A DNA stretch of 64,000 nt from a virus (IMGVR_UViG_3300035670_000108:25048-89047), one strand, 5' to 3'. Positions 6,781-15,099 are shown, numbered from the stretch's first letter. A program made the numbers and translations. Notes: a model not told the origin generated them from the letters alone.

Positions 6781-8112
6781 TCAGGTTGGGATCTGGCCGG
6801 GCACCGGCCTGATCTCCAACCCGGTGATGCGGAAAGTCCCGGTGGGCGGCCCCAGCGTCGACAGATAGCACGCTGCCCTGAGCCGCAGGTCGGTCGCGTC
6901 GGCCGGCATGACGAATCGAGGGGAGCGCGCTATACCCGCATCGGCCACCTGCGGCAGCAGGCTGACGTTGGTGTACTTGTCACCGTCCCAGAGGGAAGTG
7001 GTTCCGCCCGGGGTAATCAGCTGGAAGCCGAACTGCAGCGAAGCGATGTTGTTCACGTCGGCGTCGTGCTCGTACTGGGCCACGACTTCGTAGACTAGGC
7101 CTGGCGTCACCTTGTTTTGCAGGCCGATCTGGCGCATCAGGTCGATCGCCGCCGTCTGCGTCGCGGCCACGCCGCCGACCACGATTTGCTGCCAGGTCTT
7201 GCCATCCTTGGTGACCTTGGAATAGGTTCGGGTCACGCCAGTGGTGCCGGTCGAGTTGCTGCCGCTGTAGCCGGTGGCTAGCTGGCCGGAGCCGCCGCTG
7301 CCGACGGTGCCTGTGGTGCCTGCCGTCAGCGCGTTGCTGCTGGCCGACCCCTGCGGGTTGGTAGTCGCGTTCCACGGATTCTCCACCGTTGCGATGACCG
7401 GGATGGCGGTGAACAGGTTCGCTACCACCTCAGCGGCGGTGATGCCCCAGTAATAGGCGCCAAGGGTCAGCGGGTGCAGGCCGTCGCTGGTGTACCCGTC
7501 CTTGATGTCGTTGACCGTCCCATCCTTGAGCAGGTGGGTGTGGTTGTCCACGACGTAGCAACCGACCCCCGGCAGTTCGGCGAGCATCCGGCTGCGGATG
7601 GTCTGGGCGGTTACCAAATTGGCGCCGGCCAGTCGGGTAGCTGGGTAGATGTCGTTGCCGCGTGGCGCCGGGACGATGAAAATCAGCACCATGCGCGCGG
7701 TCTTCGCCGCGTCCCGCATGCGCTTCATCGACTCCAGCGTCTGGTCGGCAGTCACCCCGGCGTTCGGGTCGTTGGTCCCCACGGCGATGATGCCAAGGCC
7801 GGCGCCGGTGGCTATCATGGCCGTCATCCTCGCCTCGGCCATAAGCGTCGTATCGCCGCCCACGCCGAAGTTCCTATTCGGCGAGAAGTACAGCCGCTGC
7901 CCAGTTCGGCGGTTCATCGAGGTGATGAAGCCGTTGTTCTGGAAGCCGCCCACCGTGGACGAGTTCTGCAGCACTATGCTGTCGCCCAGGATCGCCAGCA
8001 GGTTGTTGCGCGGAGCGCCGTCCCAGGCTGGCGCTCCGCGGGGCGGTGGAGCGTCTTGCAGGTTGCTCGATAGGCTCTGGAACACAGCCCTTGCCAGCTT
8101 GTTCGCCAGCAT
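6781..8112 (-). CDS. SGNH/GDSL-family hydrolase
   Basis: 443 residues. All SGNH blocks are visible: LGDSIVLQNSS (block I nucleophile Ser, about residue 44), FGVGGDTTLM (block II Gly), GTNDPNAG (block III Asn) and DGLHPLT (block V Asp/His). The family includes esterases and deacetylases; in phages it is usually a virion protein acting on O-acetylated surface sugars. A Gly/Ser/Thr-rich linker (residues ~255-300) leads to a beta-rich C-terminal domain of about 145 residues, possibly sugar-binding. Its position inside the early arm, with a structural-looking partner and its own terminator, is unusual. Confidence 0.85.
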   Translation of the reverse strand: MLANKLARAVFQSLSSNLQDAPPPRGAPAWDGAPRNNLLAILGDSIVLQNSSTVGGFQNNGFITSMNRRTGQRLYFSPNRNFGVGGDTTLMAEARMTAMIATGAGLGIIAVGTNDPNAGVTADQTLESMKRMRDAAKTARMVLIFIVPAPRGNDIYPATRLAGANLVTAQTIRSRMLAELPGVGCYVVDNHTHLLKDGTVNDIKDGYTSDGLHPLTLGAYYWGITAAEVVANLFTAIPVIATVENPWNATTNPQGSASSNALTAGTTGTVGSGGSGQLATGYSGSNSTGTTGVTRTYSKVTKDGKTWQQIVVGGVAATQTAAIDLMRQIGLQNKVTPGLVYEVVAQYEHDADVNNIASLQFGFQLITPGGTTSLWDGDKYTNVSLLPQVADAGIARSPRFVMPADATDLRLRAACYLSTLGPPTGTFRITGLEIRPVPGQIPT

Positions 8113-8115
8113 GGC

Positions 8116-8403
8116 TCAGGTCTCCGAAAATACGCCGATGGCCGCGCCGCCGGGCCGGGCCGCTGACCGCATCACACGGTAGGTGCCAGGCCCGAAGATC
8201 TGAACCTGGCGCTGCGCGTCGTTCAGCAGCGCCACGAAGTTATCGGCGCCGGGGGTGTCAATGACCACCTTGATCTGCTGGCTGACCTGGACGTTGGCGC
8301 TGGCGGCGAAGATCCCTACTACGGCTGAGGCCCCCGCGGCGAGCACGACGTCAGTGGACGTCGCAGCCGCCGTTCCTTCGGCCAGAATGGTTGACTGAGG
8401 CAT
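8116..8403 (-). CDS. Small virion-like beta protein, 95 aa
   Basis: Ala/Val-rich beta protein (EGTAAATSTDVVLAAGASAV) ending FGPGTYRVMRSAARPG. It resembles small phage structural proteins encoded beside tail or fibre genes, not early regulators. It is 3 nt upstream of the SGNH gene, so the two form one transcription unit. Start follows GGGAGC. Likely a virion partner of the hydrolase (inference). Confidence 0.65.
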   Translation of the reverse strand: MPQSTILAEGTAAATSTDVVLAAGASAVVGIFAASANVQVSQQIKVVIDTPGADNFVALLNDAQRQVQIFGPGTYRVMRSAARPGGAAIGVFSET

Positions 8404-8464
8404 GGTTAGCTCCCTGCTGGATGAGGCGTGGAAAGTGGCATCAAGACTACACCTGGTCGAAGTG

Positions 8465-8488
8465 ACCTACAAAGGCTTTGCAGCCTGG
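8465..8488. repeat. Right direct repeat of SGNH cassette (palindrome copy 3)
   Basis: Identical to 6694-6717. Variant palindrome at 8467-8483. This copy also encodes the last codons (QAAKPL, stop) of the gene ending at 8467. Confidence 0.9.
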
Positions 8489-9084
8489 AAGAAGTCGTTA
8501 ACGAACTGGCGCGGCACGATGGCGACGTAGCGATGGCCGAGGATCTGCTGGTACTTGACCTGGATCAGGGCGTGGTCGTCGCGCCAGCTGATGTCGAGGT
8601 AGTAATGGTTGGACGGGTTGACCCCTGGCTGGGCGCTGTAAATCATCGTGGCCATCACGTCGATCAGCGCCTGGCTGGGGCGGACGTGGTTGTACAGGTC
8701 GAAGCCGCAGCCTACCGGCAGGCTCACCCACAACATGCCCGGAGGTGTCTCGCCCGCCGCCTTGCCCGTAGAGCGCTCGGTGAACAGCTCAGCCAGGCTC
8801 TCGCGGATCTGAATCGGCATCTTGCGGCGCACCGGTACCCAGGCCAGGGCCACCTGGTTGTCCGGCCAATCCGGGTCGAGATCCTCGAGCATGGCGCAGT
8901 TCGAGCAGATGAACTCGGCAGCGTCAGGTGCCGCCAGGTTCGGGGCGTAGTCGCGGTACCAGCCTACTGCCTGGCCCGCCTCGACGCGCACCTTGGCGTC
9001 GCAGACCAGGCAACACAGGGCCTGGCCCAGGTACTGGCCCCGCATGATGGGGCGCAGCAGTCTAGTGGAGATGGGCTTTAGCAT
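8467..9084 (-). CDS. Zinc-binding hypothetical protein, 205 aa
   Basis: Two CxxC pairs (CCLVCDAKVRV near residue 24 and FICSNCAMLEDLDPDWPDNQ near residue 60) suggest a zinc ribbon in the N-terminal third. The remainder is unrecognised. Its last residues FQAAKPL are encoded by the palindrome repeat at 8465-8488. Start overlaps the upstream gene by 23 nt. Confidence 0.78.
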   Translation of the reverse strand: MLKPISTRLLRPIMRGQYLGQALCCLVCDAKVRVEAGQAVGWYRDYAPNLAAPDAAEFICSNCAMLEDLDPDWPDNQVALAWVPVRRKMPIQIRESLAELFTERSTGKAAGETPPGMLWVSLPVGCGFDLYNHVRPSQALIDVMATMIYSAQPGVNPSNHYYLDISWRDDHALIQVKYQQILGHRYVAIVPRQFVNDFFQAAKPL

Positions 9085-9505
9085 CTTCGTTCACCTCGGT
9101 GTAATGGGCTTCTGGCTGCGGGTCGATGTTGATGGCCATGTGCAGGCCGGTGGGGCGCTGGTAGAACGGCTGGCCATTGCGCGGGTCGAGGACCGTCACC
9201 TGGTCTTGCGACACGTCCATGCGCACCAGCGCGGCGGTGTCCTCGGCAGTCCACACGCGGGCCTTGCCCTCGACGGTCAAGGAGAGGCTGTTGACGCCGT
9301 AGATGATCGGCGTGCACTGCACGGTGCGCCTCTCCAGGGTGGCGCCGGCCGCCAGCTGCAGCTCGTCGGCGGCAGCGCGCAGGATCGCCACGGGGTCGGT
9401 ATGGTTGCCGCTGACGTGGTCATTGAGCGCCACCCGCGCCTTGCTGCGCAGGCCGTCGGCCATCTCCAGCAGGATGTTCTGCAGCTCACGTTCTCGCTTG
9501 CTCAT
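9062..9505 (-). CDS. Hypothetical phage protein, 147 aa
   Basis: Helical N-terminal half (MSKRERELQNILLEMADGLR) and beta-rich C-terminal half. No known domain. ATG is preceded by GAGGCAGACC. Overlaps the next gene by 23 nt. Confidence 0.75.
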   Translation of the reverse strand: MSKRERELQNILLEMADGLRSKARVALNDHVSGNHTDPVAILRAAADELQLAAGATLERRTVQCTPIIYGVNSLSLTVEGKARVWTAEDTAALVRMDVSQDQVTVLDPRNGQPFYQRPTGLHMAINIDPQPEAHYTEVNEDAKAHLH

Positions 9506-9517
9506 GGTCTGCCTCGG

Positions 9518-9943
9518 TCACTTCTTGAAGCGTGAATGGGGGTCGAGATTCTCTTGCCAGTCGTCATCGAGATCGGCACCGCGTAGGCGCATCACGACGC
9601 CGGACAGCGTAGGGAAGTCTCCCGTGGCGCCTCCCACCCCTGTATTGACCAAGTGGCAGTTGTGCAGCTGGCACTCCCCGCCACCGCTGCTCATTTCGAT
9701 GATCAGACTGTCGATCTTGGCTTCCTCGACGATCGGCCGGTTCAGGTAGCGCAAGGCGAGCCGCACCTGCTGGCGCCGCTGCTTGCTGTTGCCGCGCAGG
9801 CAGAGGCTGGTCACCCGCTTTCCCGCGGCATCGAGGATGTAGGTAGTCCAGCGCGAGTGCTGGACGGTGAACGGCTGTTTCCCAACCGAACGCAGGCCGT
9901 CCCAGTAGCGCCGGTAGTGGGGGCCTGGCTGATAGCGCTTCAT
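9518..9943 (-). CDS. Hypothetical basic protein, 141 aa
   Basis: Basic N-terminus (MKRYQPGPHYRRYWDGLRSV), unrecognised. ATG overlaps the upstream stop (ATGA at 9940-9943). No membrane segment. Two Cys close together (SGGGECQLHNCHL) could bind metal. Confidence 0.75.
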   Translation of the reverse strand: MKRYQPGPHYRRYWDGLRSVGKQPFTVQHSRWTTYILDAAGKRVTSLCLRGNSKQRRQQVRLALRYLNRPIVEEAKIDSLIIEMSSGGGECQLHNCHLVNTGVGGATGDFPTLSGVVMRLRGADLDDDWQENLDPHSRFKK

Positions 9944-10119
9944 GGCTGCACTACCTCGTGATACTCGATCACACGGATATGCTCGTGGGTGTCGTACAGC
10001 TTCAAGCGGGCTGCCTCGAAGTCGACCGCGTCCACCTCCTTGGTGAACTGGATGCAGATGCCAATGGCATTATTTTCTCGACCGTAGAAGGTGATCGAGA
10101 AGGTCTTCTCGGTGCTCAT
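9940..10119 (-). CDS. Hypothetical small protein, 59 aa
   Basis: ATG 10119 (MSTEKTFSITFYGRENNAIG) is preferred over an upstream in-frame ATG because GGAGAGA lies just before it; palindrome copy 4 starts 12 nt upstream. Compact alpha/beta protein without recognised motif. First gene of its cluster. Confidence 0.7.
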   Translation of the reverse strand: MSTEKTFSITFYGRENNAIGICIQFTKEVDAVDFEAARLKLYDTHEHIRVIEYHEVVQP

Positions 10120-10131
10120 GATTCTCTCCAG

Positions 10132-10148
10132 CTGCAAAGACTTTGCAG
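10132..10148. repeat. Palindrome copy 4
   Basis: CTGCAAAGACTTTGCAG, perfect, 12 nt upstream of the start at 10119. Confidence 0.9.
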
Positions 10149-10149
10149 A

Positions 10150-10449
10150 TCAGAATGGGTAGTCGCCGGGCACGCCCGGCAGGTCTTCCACGGGCGGCAG
10201 CGGCCCCAGGCACTTCACCCCCTTGCTGGTGCTGCCCATGCGATGGGTGTCCAGGCCGCTAGGCCAGACCCACGCGCCGCAGTTGCACAGCTTGTCGTTC
10301 CAGGGCTTCTTCGCAGCCCAGCGGTCGGGCTTGGCCGTCTTCCCGCAGAACGGACAAGGGTGGTCGTTCAGGGGCACTGCCTTGAACCGGCGGCGGCAGC
10401 CGTCGCTGGTGCAGCGCATGTGCACCTTGGTGTACCGCCGCCGGGCCAT
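10150..10449 (-). CDS. Zinc-finger-rich small protein, 99 aa
   Basis: Three Cys pairs: RCTSDGCRRRF, PCPFCGKTAKPD and LCNCGAWVWPS, giving at least one and perhaps two zinc ribbons. Strongly basic N-terminus (MARRRYTKVHMRC). A nucleic-acid role is likely but not shown. Start overlaps the upstream stop by 1 nt; stop is 1 nt from palindrome copy 4. Confidence 0.78.
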   Translation of the reverse strand: MARRRYTKVHMRCTSDGCRRRFKAVPLNDHPCPFCGKTAKPDRWAAKKPWNDKLCNCGAWVWPSGLDTHRMGSTSKGVKCLGPLPPVEDLPGVPGDYPF

Positions 10450-10889
10450 TACCAGACTCTCTCTGGCGGTGTTTTCACCGCCTTGGTCTCGACCAGGTCG
10501 CCCCAGCAGCCAACCGTCATGCGGCGGCCGGTGAAGATCAGGGTGGTGGCGTAGGTGTCACCGGCGTTCAGGTAGCGCACCGAGCGACCGCTGCGCCGGT
10601 GCTCCCCCAGGTACTCGACGCCGTGGAAGCCGGCGAGGTTGTTCAGCAGCTGGCGCTTGACCTGCAGCAGGTACGGATCTCGCCCGGCGCGACAGGTCGG
10701 CGCCACCTGATCGTAGGCCGTCTGGTAGGCCTCCGGGTGGCCGGCGCGGTCCAGGATGTGCTTGAGGGTGTCCTCGTCCTTCGCGCGCCAGATGTCACGA
10801 ACCAACTGCGGTTCGATGTCCAGACGGATGTTGCGGTGGGCGAGGGTTTCGACGGAAGGGGCGGACCAGGCCGCAGGATCACGCGCCAT
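10449..10889 (-). CDS. Hypothetical phage protein, 146 aa
   Basis: Unrecognised soluble protein. The C-terminal half is beta-rich (YATTLIFTGRRMTVGCWGDL). Its start overlaps the upstream gene by 11 nt; an SD-like GGAGATG precedes the ATG. Confidence 0.75.
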   Translation of the reverse strand: MARDPAAWSAPSVETLAHRNIRLDIEPQLVRDIWRAKDEDTLKHILDRAGHPEAYQTAYDQVAPTCRAGRDPYLLQVKRQLLNNLAGFHGVEYLGEHRRSGRSVRYLNAGDTYATTLIFTGRRMTVGCWGDLVETKAVKTPPERVW

Positions 10890-11427
10890 CGGTCATCTCC
10901 TTCGGGAAGGTCTCGGGGGTGATGCCGATCAGGCGGCAGGCCATGGTGTAGTGGCCGTGCTCGGTGCGCCAGCGCTCCAGCTCGTCTTCCTCGGCGGTAA
11001 TGTCCTGCTGGATGTCGGCGCCCCAGTCTTCCAGCTTGTCGGCCACCAGCACCAGGCAGGCCTTCATGGCCTCCAGTTCCTGCAGGTTGGCGTACAGCTC
11101 CTTCAGCGGGCTTTCGCGTACCGCCTCCAGCTCGGCAAACTCGGCGTCCAGCTCCTCGCGTACCCATTCAGTCAGACGCTGCTCGACCGCGGTGGACTCG
11201 TCATCGTCGCGGTCGATCTTCTCCTTCAGCCAGGCGAGGCGGTCTTCCAGAGGGACTTCGATGGTGCTGCACTCGCCGCCACAGCGGTTGCAGTAGGCCG
11301 CGTCCATGACGCCGGCCAGTTCGTAGGCCTGCAGCGCTGGGTTCCAGGCGGCGTTGGCGTCATGGGTCACATCAGCACTGCGGCAGGTGCTGCAGATCAC
11401 CACAGTGCGGGGTTTTGGCGTAGACAT
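10879..11427 (-). CDS. Zinc ribbon plus coiled-coil protein, 182 aa
   Basis: N-terminal zinc ribbon (VVICSTCRSADV, then AAYCNRCGGECS) followed by about 120 residues of acidic, heptad-like helix (LEDRLAWLKEKIDRDDDEST, continuing to about residue 165). The architecture suggests a dimeric nucleic-acid or protein-binding factor. AGGAGG precedes the ATG closely. Confidence 0.78.
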   Translation of the reverse strand: MSTPKPRTVVICSTCRSADVTHDANAAWNPALQAYELAGVMDAAYCNRCGGECSTIEVPLEDRLAWLKEKIDRDDDESTAVEQRLTEWVREELDAEFAELEAVRESPLKELYANLQELEAMKACLVLVADKLEDWGADIQQDITAEEDELERWRTEHGHYTMACRLIGITPETFPKEMTDGA

Positions 11428-11436
11428 AGGGCCTCC

Positions 11437-11829
11437 TCAAAGGCATAGGTGGTACTGCTCCGGTTCGTCCGGATGGGCGAATAACTCGAGGTTTTCGTAG
11501 GGGTGGCCAGGCCACCACCGGTTGCTCTTGCTCAGGTTGGGGCCGGCGCCGATCACCCGCAGGTTCCACGGCACATGCAGGCCGCAGACCAGATCCGAAC
11601 GGATCGGGACAATGTGATCGACGTGGACGTCCTCCCCCGCTGCCCTGCGGCGCTTCTGCTCGGCGTACACCTTGGCGAAGCCGGGGTGCTCACGGCACCA
11701 CCAGGGCCACGCCTTGTACAGCTGCCGGTAGTAGCGGATCGAGCGCTTGTAGTTCGGGTTGACCTCCGGATCGTCGGGGTCTTGCCGCGCCAGCCAGATC
11801 GGTTTGCCGTAGGACAAGGGGGTGGCCAT
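11437..11829 (-). CDS. HNH endonuclease
   Basis: 130 residues. The HNH core is visible: VHVDHIVPIRSDLVCGLHVP (paired Asp-His) then PWNLRVIG and NLSKSNRW (Asn and metal-side residues). Such small HNH proteins are DNA nickases or homing enzymes, and some act in packaging. This one is in the early arm, far from the terminase, so a homing or host-DNA role is as likely. ATG 11829 shares one base with the upstream stop. Confidence 0.85.
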   Translation of the reverse strand: MATPLSYGKPIWLARQDPDDPEVNPNYKRSIRYYRQLYKAWPWWCREHPGFAKVYAEQKRRRAAGEDVHVDHIVPIRSDLVCGLHVPWNLRVIGAGPNLSKSNRWWPGHPYENLELFAHPDEPEQYHLCL

Positions 11830-12218
11830 TACTTGCTGCACTCGGCTATCAGGTAGTCGAGGAGGCGCAGGCGGGCGGCGCCGTACTTCCCCGCCCAGCG
11901 AGGGTCGAACCCGCCCTCTTCCTTGTCGAGGTCAAAGGCTGCCTCTGCTGACAGCGTCTGGTGGGGGACCGGGTAGCTGGGATTGCCGGAGTATTCCGGC
12001 CAGTTCTGCGCCAGGCACTCCACCAGGTCGTAGGCGTCGATGCTGATCCCGACCAGCTCGTCGACGTCGGTCAAGGCGAAGAGGGCGCCGCAGATCCCTA
12101 CACCCTCCAAGACATTTTGCTCGTCCTCCCCTGTGGCCAGGTACTGCTCGGCCAACTGCTTCAGCTGCTGCAGCCCCGGGACAAACTTGCGCAGGATCTT
12201 CTTCCTCGGGCGGTTCAC
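11829..12218 (-). CDS. Hypothetical phage protein, 129 aa
   Basis: Soluble acidic protein with a basic N-terminus (MNRPRKKILRKFVPG). No domain recognised. Start overlaps the upstream gene by ATGA; stop shares a base with the HNH start. Confidence 0.75.
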   Translation of the reverse strand: MNRPRKKILRKFVPGLQQLKQLAEQYLATGEDEQNVLEGVGICGALFALTDVDELVGISIDAYDLVECLAQNWPEYSGNPSYPVPHQTLSAEAAFDLDKEEGGFDPRWAGKYGAARLRLLDYLIAECSK

Positions 12219-12412
12219 TTCACACCTCCCTGCTGGCGCAGGTTGCGCTGGCGGCGACGCTCGCGCTTGTCCTTGGCCGCCTGGATCTTCTCGTCGTCAG
12301 CCGCGGTGCGAGCACGGCGGGCTTCGGTCTGGTGCTTGGTGCGGATCGGCGGAACCCCGTGGCCCGTCGCTATGGCCAGAGCCAGAGCGATGGCTGAGGA
12401 CAACTTGAACAT
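12215..12412 (-). CDS. Small exported or membrane-anchored basic protein
   Basis: 65 residues: a short hydrophobic N-terminus (SSAIALALAIATGHG) then a very basic, Arg/Lys/Gln-rich helix. It could be a signal peptide or short anchor. First gene of its cluster, with AGGAGG inside a TTGCC..GGCAA inverted repeat and palindrome copy 5 upstream. Confidence 0.7.
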   Translation of the reverse strand: MFKLSSAIALALAIATGHGVPPIRTKHQTEARRARTAADDEKIQAAKDKRERRRQRNLRQQGGVK

Positions 12413-12415
12413 GAT

Positions 12416-12434
12416 TTGCCTCCTATAATGGCAA
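12416..12434 (-). promoter_or_regulatory. RBS-containing inverted repeat TTGCC..GGCAA
   Basis: On the leftward strand: TTGCCATTATAGGAGGCAA. The right arm overlaps the Shine-Dalgarno AGGAGG of the gene at 12412, so pairing could hide or present the ribosome site. Confidence 0.6.
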
Positions 12435-12440
12435 TGGAAC

Positions 12441-12457
12441 CTGCAAAGTCTTTGCAG
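12441..12457. repeat. Palindrome copy 5
   Basis: CTGCAAAGTCTTTGCAG, 28 nt upstream of the start at 12412. Confidence 0.9.
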
Positions 12458-12484
12458 ATCAAAGAGAGTAGCCTATTGGCTAGA

Positions 12485-13798
12485 TTACTCTATTTCACCC
12501 GGAGAGGTAGCCAGCCAGGCGTCAAACACCTGGCGGAATTGTTTCGCCCGGGCCAGCAAACCGGGGCGCGGAGTCTCCTCCTTGATCTCCTCCAGCAGCC
12601 GTTCAGCCAGCAAGCGGATGGCCAGCTGGGGCAGGTCGATATTCTCGTCGTCCTCGTCAAGGAAGACGCGGCACAGCGAGCTGAACTCGTCTACCAGGCC
12701 CTGGCGGGTGGCCACCGTCCACTTCTCGCTGGTGGTGTAGGGGAAGGCATTGTCCTTGCCGCATAGCAGCAGCTCGCTGGCCGGCAGCCAGATCTCGCGG
12801 ATCGCCTGCCAGTCCTCCTGATACACGTGGATGCTGCTGTCCACCTCGCACTCCCAGTACGGGAACACATGGATCGGGCTGCTGCCGTCGTGATGGCTCA
12901 GTACGCAGTACAGACTGGCGTAGCCGTTGGCCTCGACGGTGTAGGCGCCGCGGCTGATGTTGAACTCGCCGTTCACGCGCAGCTTGTCGGCCAGCTCCTT
13001 GGCGTCGTACTTGCACTCGGCGTAGGCGTCCTGGCGGCGCCAGCCGAACTTGCTTACCTCTACCCGCAGGCCGTCCGGCGCCGGCAGGCCCTGCTTGGCC
13101 AGCTCCTGCTTCATCTCGTCGAGCAGGTACTCCAGCTGCTCCTGATACTGCTCCCATTCGTCGTTGTCGCCGGCGTAGCCGTAGGCCTTGGCCGGCGTGT
13201 CAACGGCCTCCTCCCAGATGGGGCGCACGACCCGGTCGCACTGCTCGCAGCGGCAGTACGGCCCGCTCAAGTGGCTGAACTGCTCGGCAGCCTCGATTGC
13301 CTCCTCAGCCGTCTGCTCGCGGATCTCTTCGGTCGCGCCGCACTCCGGGCACTCTAACGTGCTCCACATTTCCAGCTCGCCGCCCAGGTCATCCGGGTCG
13401 TAGCTGAAGCCGCCGCGCTTCACCGCGACGACCTTGCCCTCTTGCATGTAGAACTGCTGGGCCAGGCGCTGGCGATCCAGCACGCCGTCCAGTGCCTGCA
13501 CATCGTAGCCGGAGGCTTTCACCATCTGCCGGGCCCAGAGCGGCGTGCCTCGCTGTCCGCCATGGTGGTGGTAGAGGCGGCGCAGGCGCGCCTTCATCTC
13601 GATCTGCTTGTGCTCACGACTACCGATGATCTGCTTGGCCAGACCCATCAGGGCGGTGTGCAGCAGAAGGGGCTTGGTGACCAGCGCGAAGTCGGTGAGC
13701 TGTTTCAGTTCGCAGTGGTGGAAGTTGAGCAGGGCCGGCAGGTAGTAGTGCTGGGATTCCGGGTCGAAGGAATACAGCGGAGCGTGGAGTTTGGACAT
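12485..13798 (-). CDS. Large hypothetical protein with zinc ribbon, 437 aa
   Basis: Largest leftward protein apart from the SGNH hydrolase. A zinc ribbon is likely in the middle (LECPECGATEEI near residue 145, CRCEQCDRVV near residue 178), followed by an acidic helical region and a Trp-rich beta section. No enzyme family recognised. ATG 13798 is used; a longer in-frame reading has low-complexity basic sequence typical of a shadow frame and lacks a ribosome site. GGAGG precedes the ATG. Confidence 0.8.
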   Translation of the reverse strand: MSKLHAPLYSFDPESQHYYLPALLNFHHCELKQLTDFALVTKPLLLHTALMGLAKQIIGSREHKQIEMKARLRRLYHHHGGQRGTPLWARQMVKASGYDVQALDGVLDRQRLAQQFYMQEGKVVAVKRGGFSYDPDDLGGELEMWSTLECPECGATEEIREQTAEEAIEAAEQFSHLSGPYCRCEQCDRVVRPIWEEAVDTPAKAYGYAGDNDEWEQYQEQLEYLLDEMKQELAKQGLPAPDGLRVEVSKFGWRRQDAYAECKYDAKELADKLRVNGEFNISRGAYTVEANGYASLYCVLSHHDGSSPIHVFPYWECEVDSSIHVYQEDWQAIREIWLPASELLLCGKDNAFPYTTSEKWTVATRQGLVDEFSSLCRVFLDEDDENIDLPQLAIRLLAERLLEEIKEETPRPGLLARAKQFRQVFDAWLATSPGEIE

Positions 13799-13842
13799 AG
13801 CGGGCCTCCTTGAAGGCGTTTCACTTGCGGGGCAAGGGGTGG

Positions 13843-14151
13843 TCAGTAGCTCAGTTGGGCGATGTCGCGGACGTTGCCGGCGGTCGGGGTGGAGCCCTTG
13901 AGCATGGCGTGAAGGAACGAGTGGGCCTTCGGCGTGAAGCGGATCAAGCCCAGCTGCAGCTGCATGACGTCGTCCTCGCTCATGAAGGCGCAACCGCGGC
14001 AGCGACCGTCGCGGACATACTCCACGAACATGGGGCGGGAGGGGTTCGGTGCGTTGACATGCGGCAGCGCGCTGACGTAGCCGTCGTAGGCCAGGTGGAC
14101 GGTGCAGTGGCGCTTGCCGGGCAGGCCGCGCCGTACCAGGGCTTTTTTCAC
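13843..14151 (-). CDS. Hypothetical protein with CxxC, 102 aa
   Basis: Basic start (MKKALVRRGLPGKRHC) and a central RDGRCRGCAFMSEDD, a possible metal site with Cys16 and nearby His. Function unknown. The 61 nt upstream hold only a possible 11-codon leader peptide (MINFREQEDFS) ending at this gene's ATG, which I do not annotate. Confidence 0.7.
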   Translation of the reverse strand: MKKALVRRGLPGKRHCTVHLAYDGYVSALPHVNAPNPSRPMFVEYVRDGRCRGCAFMSEDDVMQLQLGLIRFTPKAHSFLHAMLKGSTPTAGNVRDIAQLSY

Positions 14152-14212
14152 GAGAAGTCCTCCTGCTCGCGGAAGTTGATCATTGCCTATTCCTCTTCTT
14201 CATCCGGGCCAG

Positions 14213-14878
14213 CTAGATCGGTGATGCGTAGAGCTTGGTGCCGGGCGGTAGCGGCTGCGTCAGTTCGACGTGCAGCAGGCTGATTCCGCCGCCAGTCTTT
14301 AGCTGAACCTCACCCACCGCCTCCTGCCCCTTCACCGCGGCCAGCTCGGCGCGCAGGGCGTCGCGTTGTTTCTGCAGGTCAATGGCGTTCTGCCCGTAAG
14401 CGTCGCGCGCCGACTTCGCATCGGCCAGCTCGGCGCGCAGCTTGCCGTTGAGCTGCGCCAGTCCGGCGTTTGCCTGCTCAAGCATTAAGGCGTTGGAGCA
14501 CCACCTCTCCACCTCTGCCGCCATAGCTGCGGTGATGCGCTGTACGTCGGCTAGCTCGGCGCGCTCTTCCAGGGTGGGGCGAGCGCCGAACTTGCAAAGT
14601 TCTTTGCAGCCTCCCTGGTGGATGATCTCGCCCTGGAACTGCCACTTGGGGATGACCAGGACGTTCTTGCCTTCGTGGTAGAAGCCTTCCTGACCAACGA
14701 TGGCCTGGTACTCGTAGCCCTCACGCTCGCGCACCTGATGGCCGTCGAAGATGCCCGCCCCGAAGTTGATGATGATGGTGTCCCCGAGCAGGAAGATGTC
14801 GGCACGCTGGGCGTAGCCGTAGTCCAGCACCAGCACTCGGGCGCCGGTCTTGACGCAGTTTCCGGATTTAACAGGCAT
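14213..14878 (-). CDS. Possible two-part fusion protein, 221 aa
   Basis: Residues 1-88 are a beta-rich domain. Residues ~100-185 form a long coiled coil (AERTx-poor, Ala/Glu/Leu heptads such as LAQLNGKLRAELADAKSARD), and the end is LPPGTKLYASPI, a tail I recall from other Pseudomonas phage coiled-coil proteins. A palindrome copy lies inside the gene (14591-14609) exactly at the domain junction and is translated as GGCKELCKFGA. This suggests joining of two genes at a repeat (inference). Confidence 0.75.
   Translation of the reverse strand: MPVKSGNCVKTGARVLVLDYGYAQRADIFLLGDTIIINFGAGIFDGHQVREREGYEYQAIVGQEGFYHEGKNVLVIPKWQFQGEIIHQGGCKELCKFGARPTLEERAELADVQRITAAMAAEVERWCSNALMLEQANAGLAQLNGKLRAELADAKSARDAYGQNAIDLQKQRDALRAELAAVKGQEAVGEVQLKTGGGISLLHVELTQPLPPGTKLYASPI
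14591..14609. repeat. Palindrome copy 6, intragenic
   Basis: Variant with a 2-nt centre: TGCAAAG-TT-CTTTGCA. It is in frame inside the 221-aa gene at its domain junction. Confidence 0.8.
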
Positions 14879-14880
14879 GG

Positions 14881-15099
14881 CTATTCGTCCACATTGGTGT
14901 TGGTAGGCTCCTCCACCAGCACGTAGCCGGTGAGGGTGTACTGGTCGTTCCAGCTGGCGCCGCAGTCGGAACAGGTGATCTCCTGCCAGGCGATGGCGGA
15001 TTCTGCCGTGAAAGGACCGCCGCTGATTTCGTTGCTATTGCAGCAGGGGCAGAGCTGCCCGGCGCAGGCCACATAGGCCTCGTTCGTTGAATGGGCCAT
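14881..15099 (-). CDS. Zinc-ribbon protein, 72 aa
   Basis: Cys pairs CPCCNSNEI and CSDCGASWNDQYTLTGY make a classic two-knuckle zinc ribbon. The GASWNDQYTLTGY ending is familiar from small phage proteins of unknown role. 2 nt from the next gene and 1 nt from the previous one. Confidence 0.8.
   Translation of the reverse strand: MAHSTNEAYVACAGQLCPCCNSNEISGGPFTAESAIAWQEITCSDCGASWNDQYTLTGYVLVEEPTNTNVDE

Noticed and set aside
12485-13993. Longer 502-aa reading of the 437-aa gene
   Set aside because: The extra 65 residues are Arg/Pro/His-rich shadow-like sequence overlapping the upstream gene; ATG 13798 has a ribosome site.
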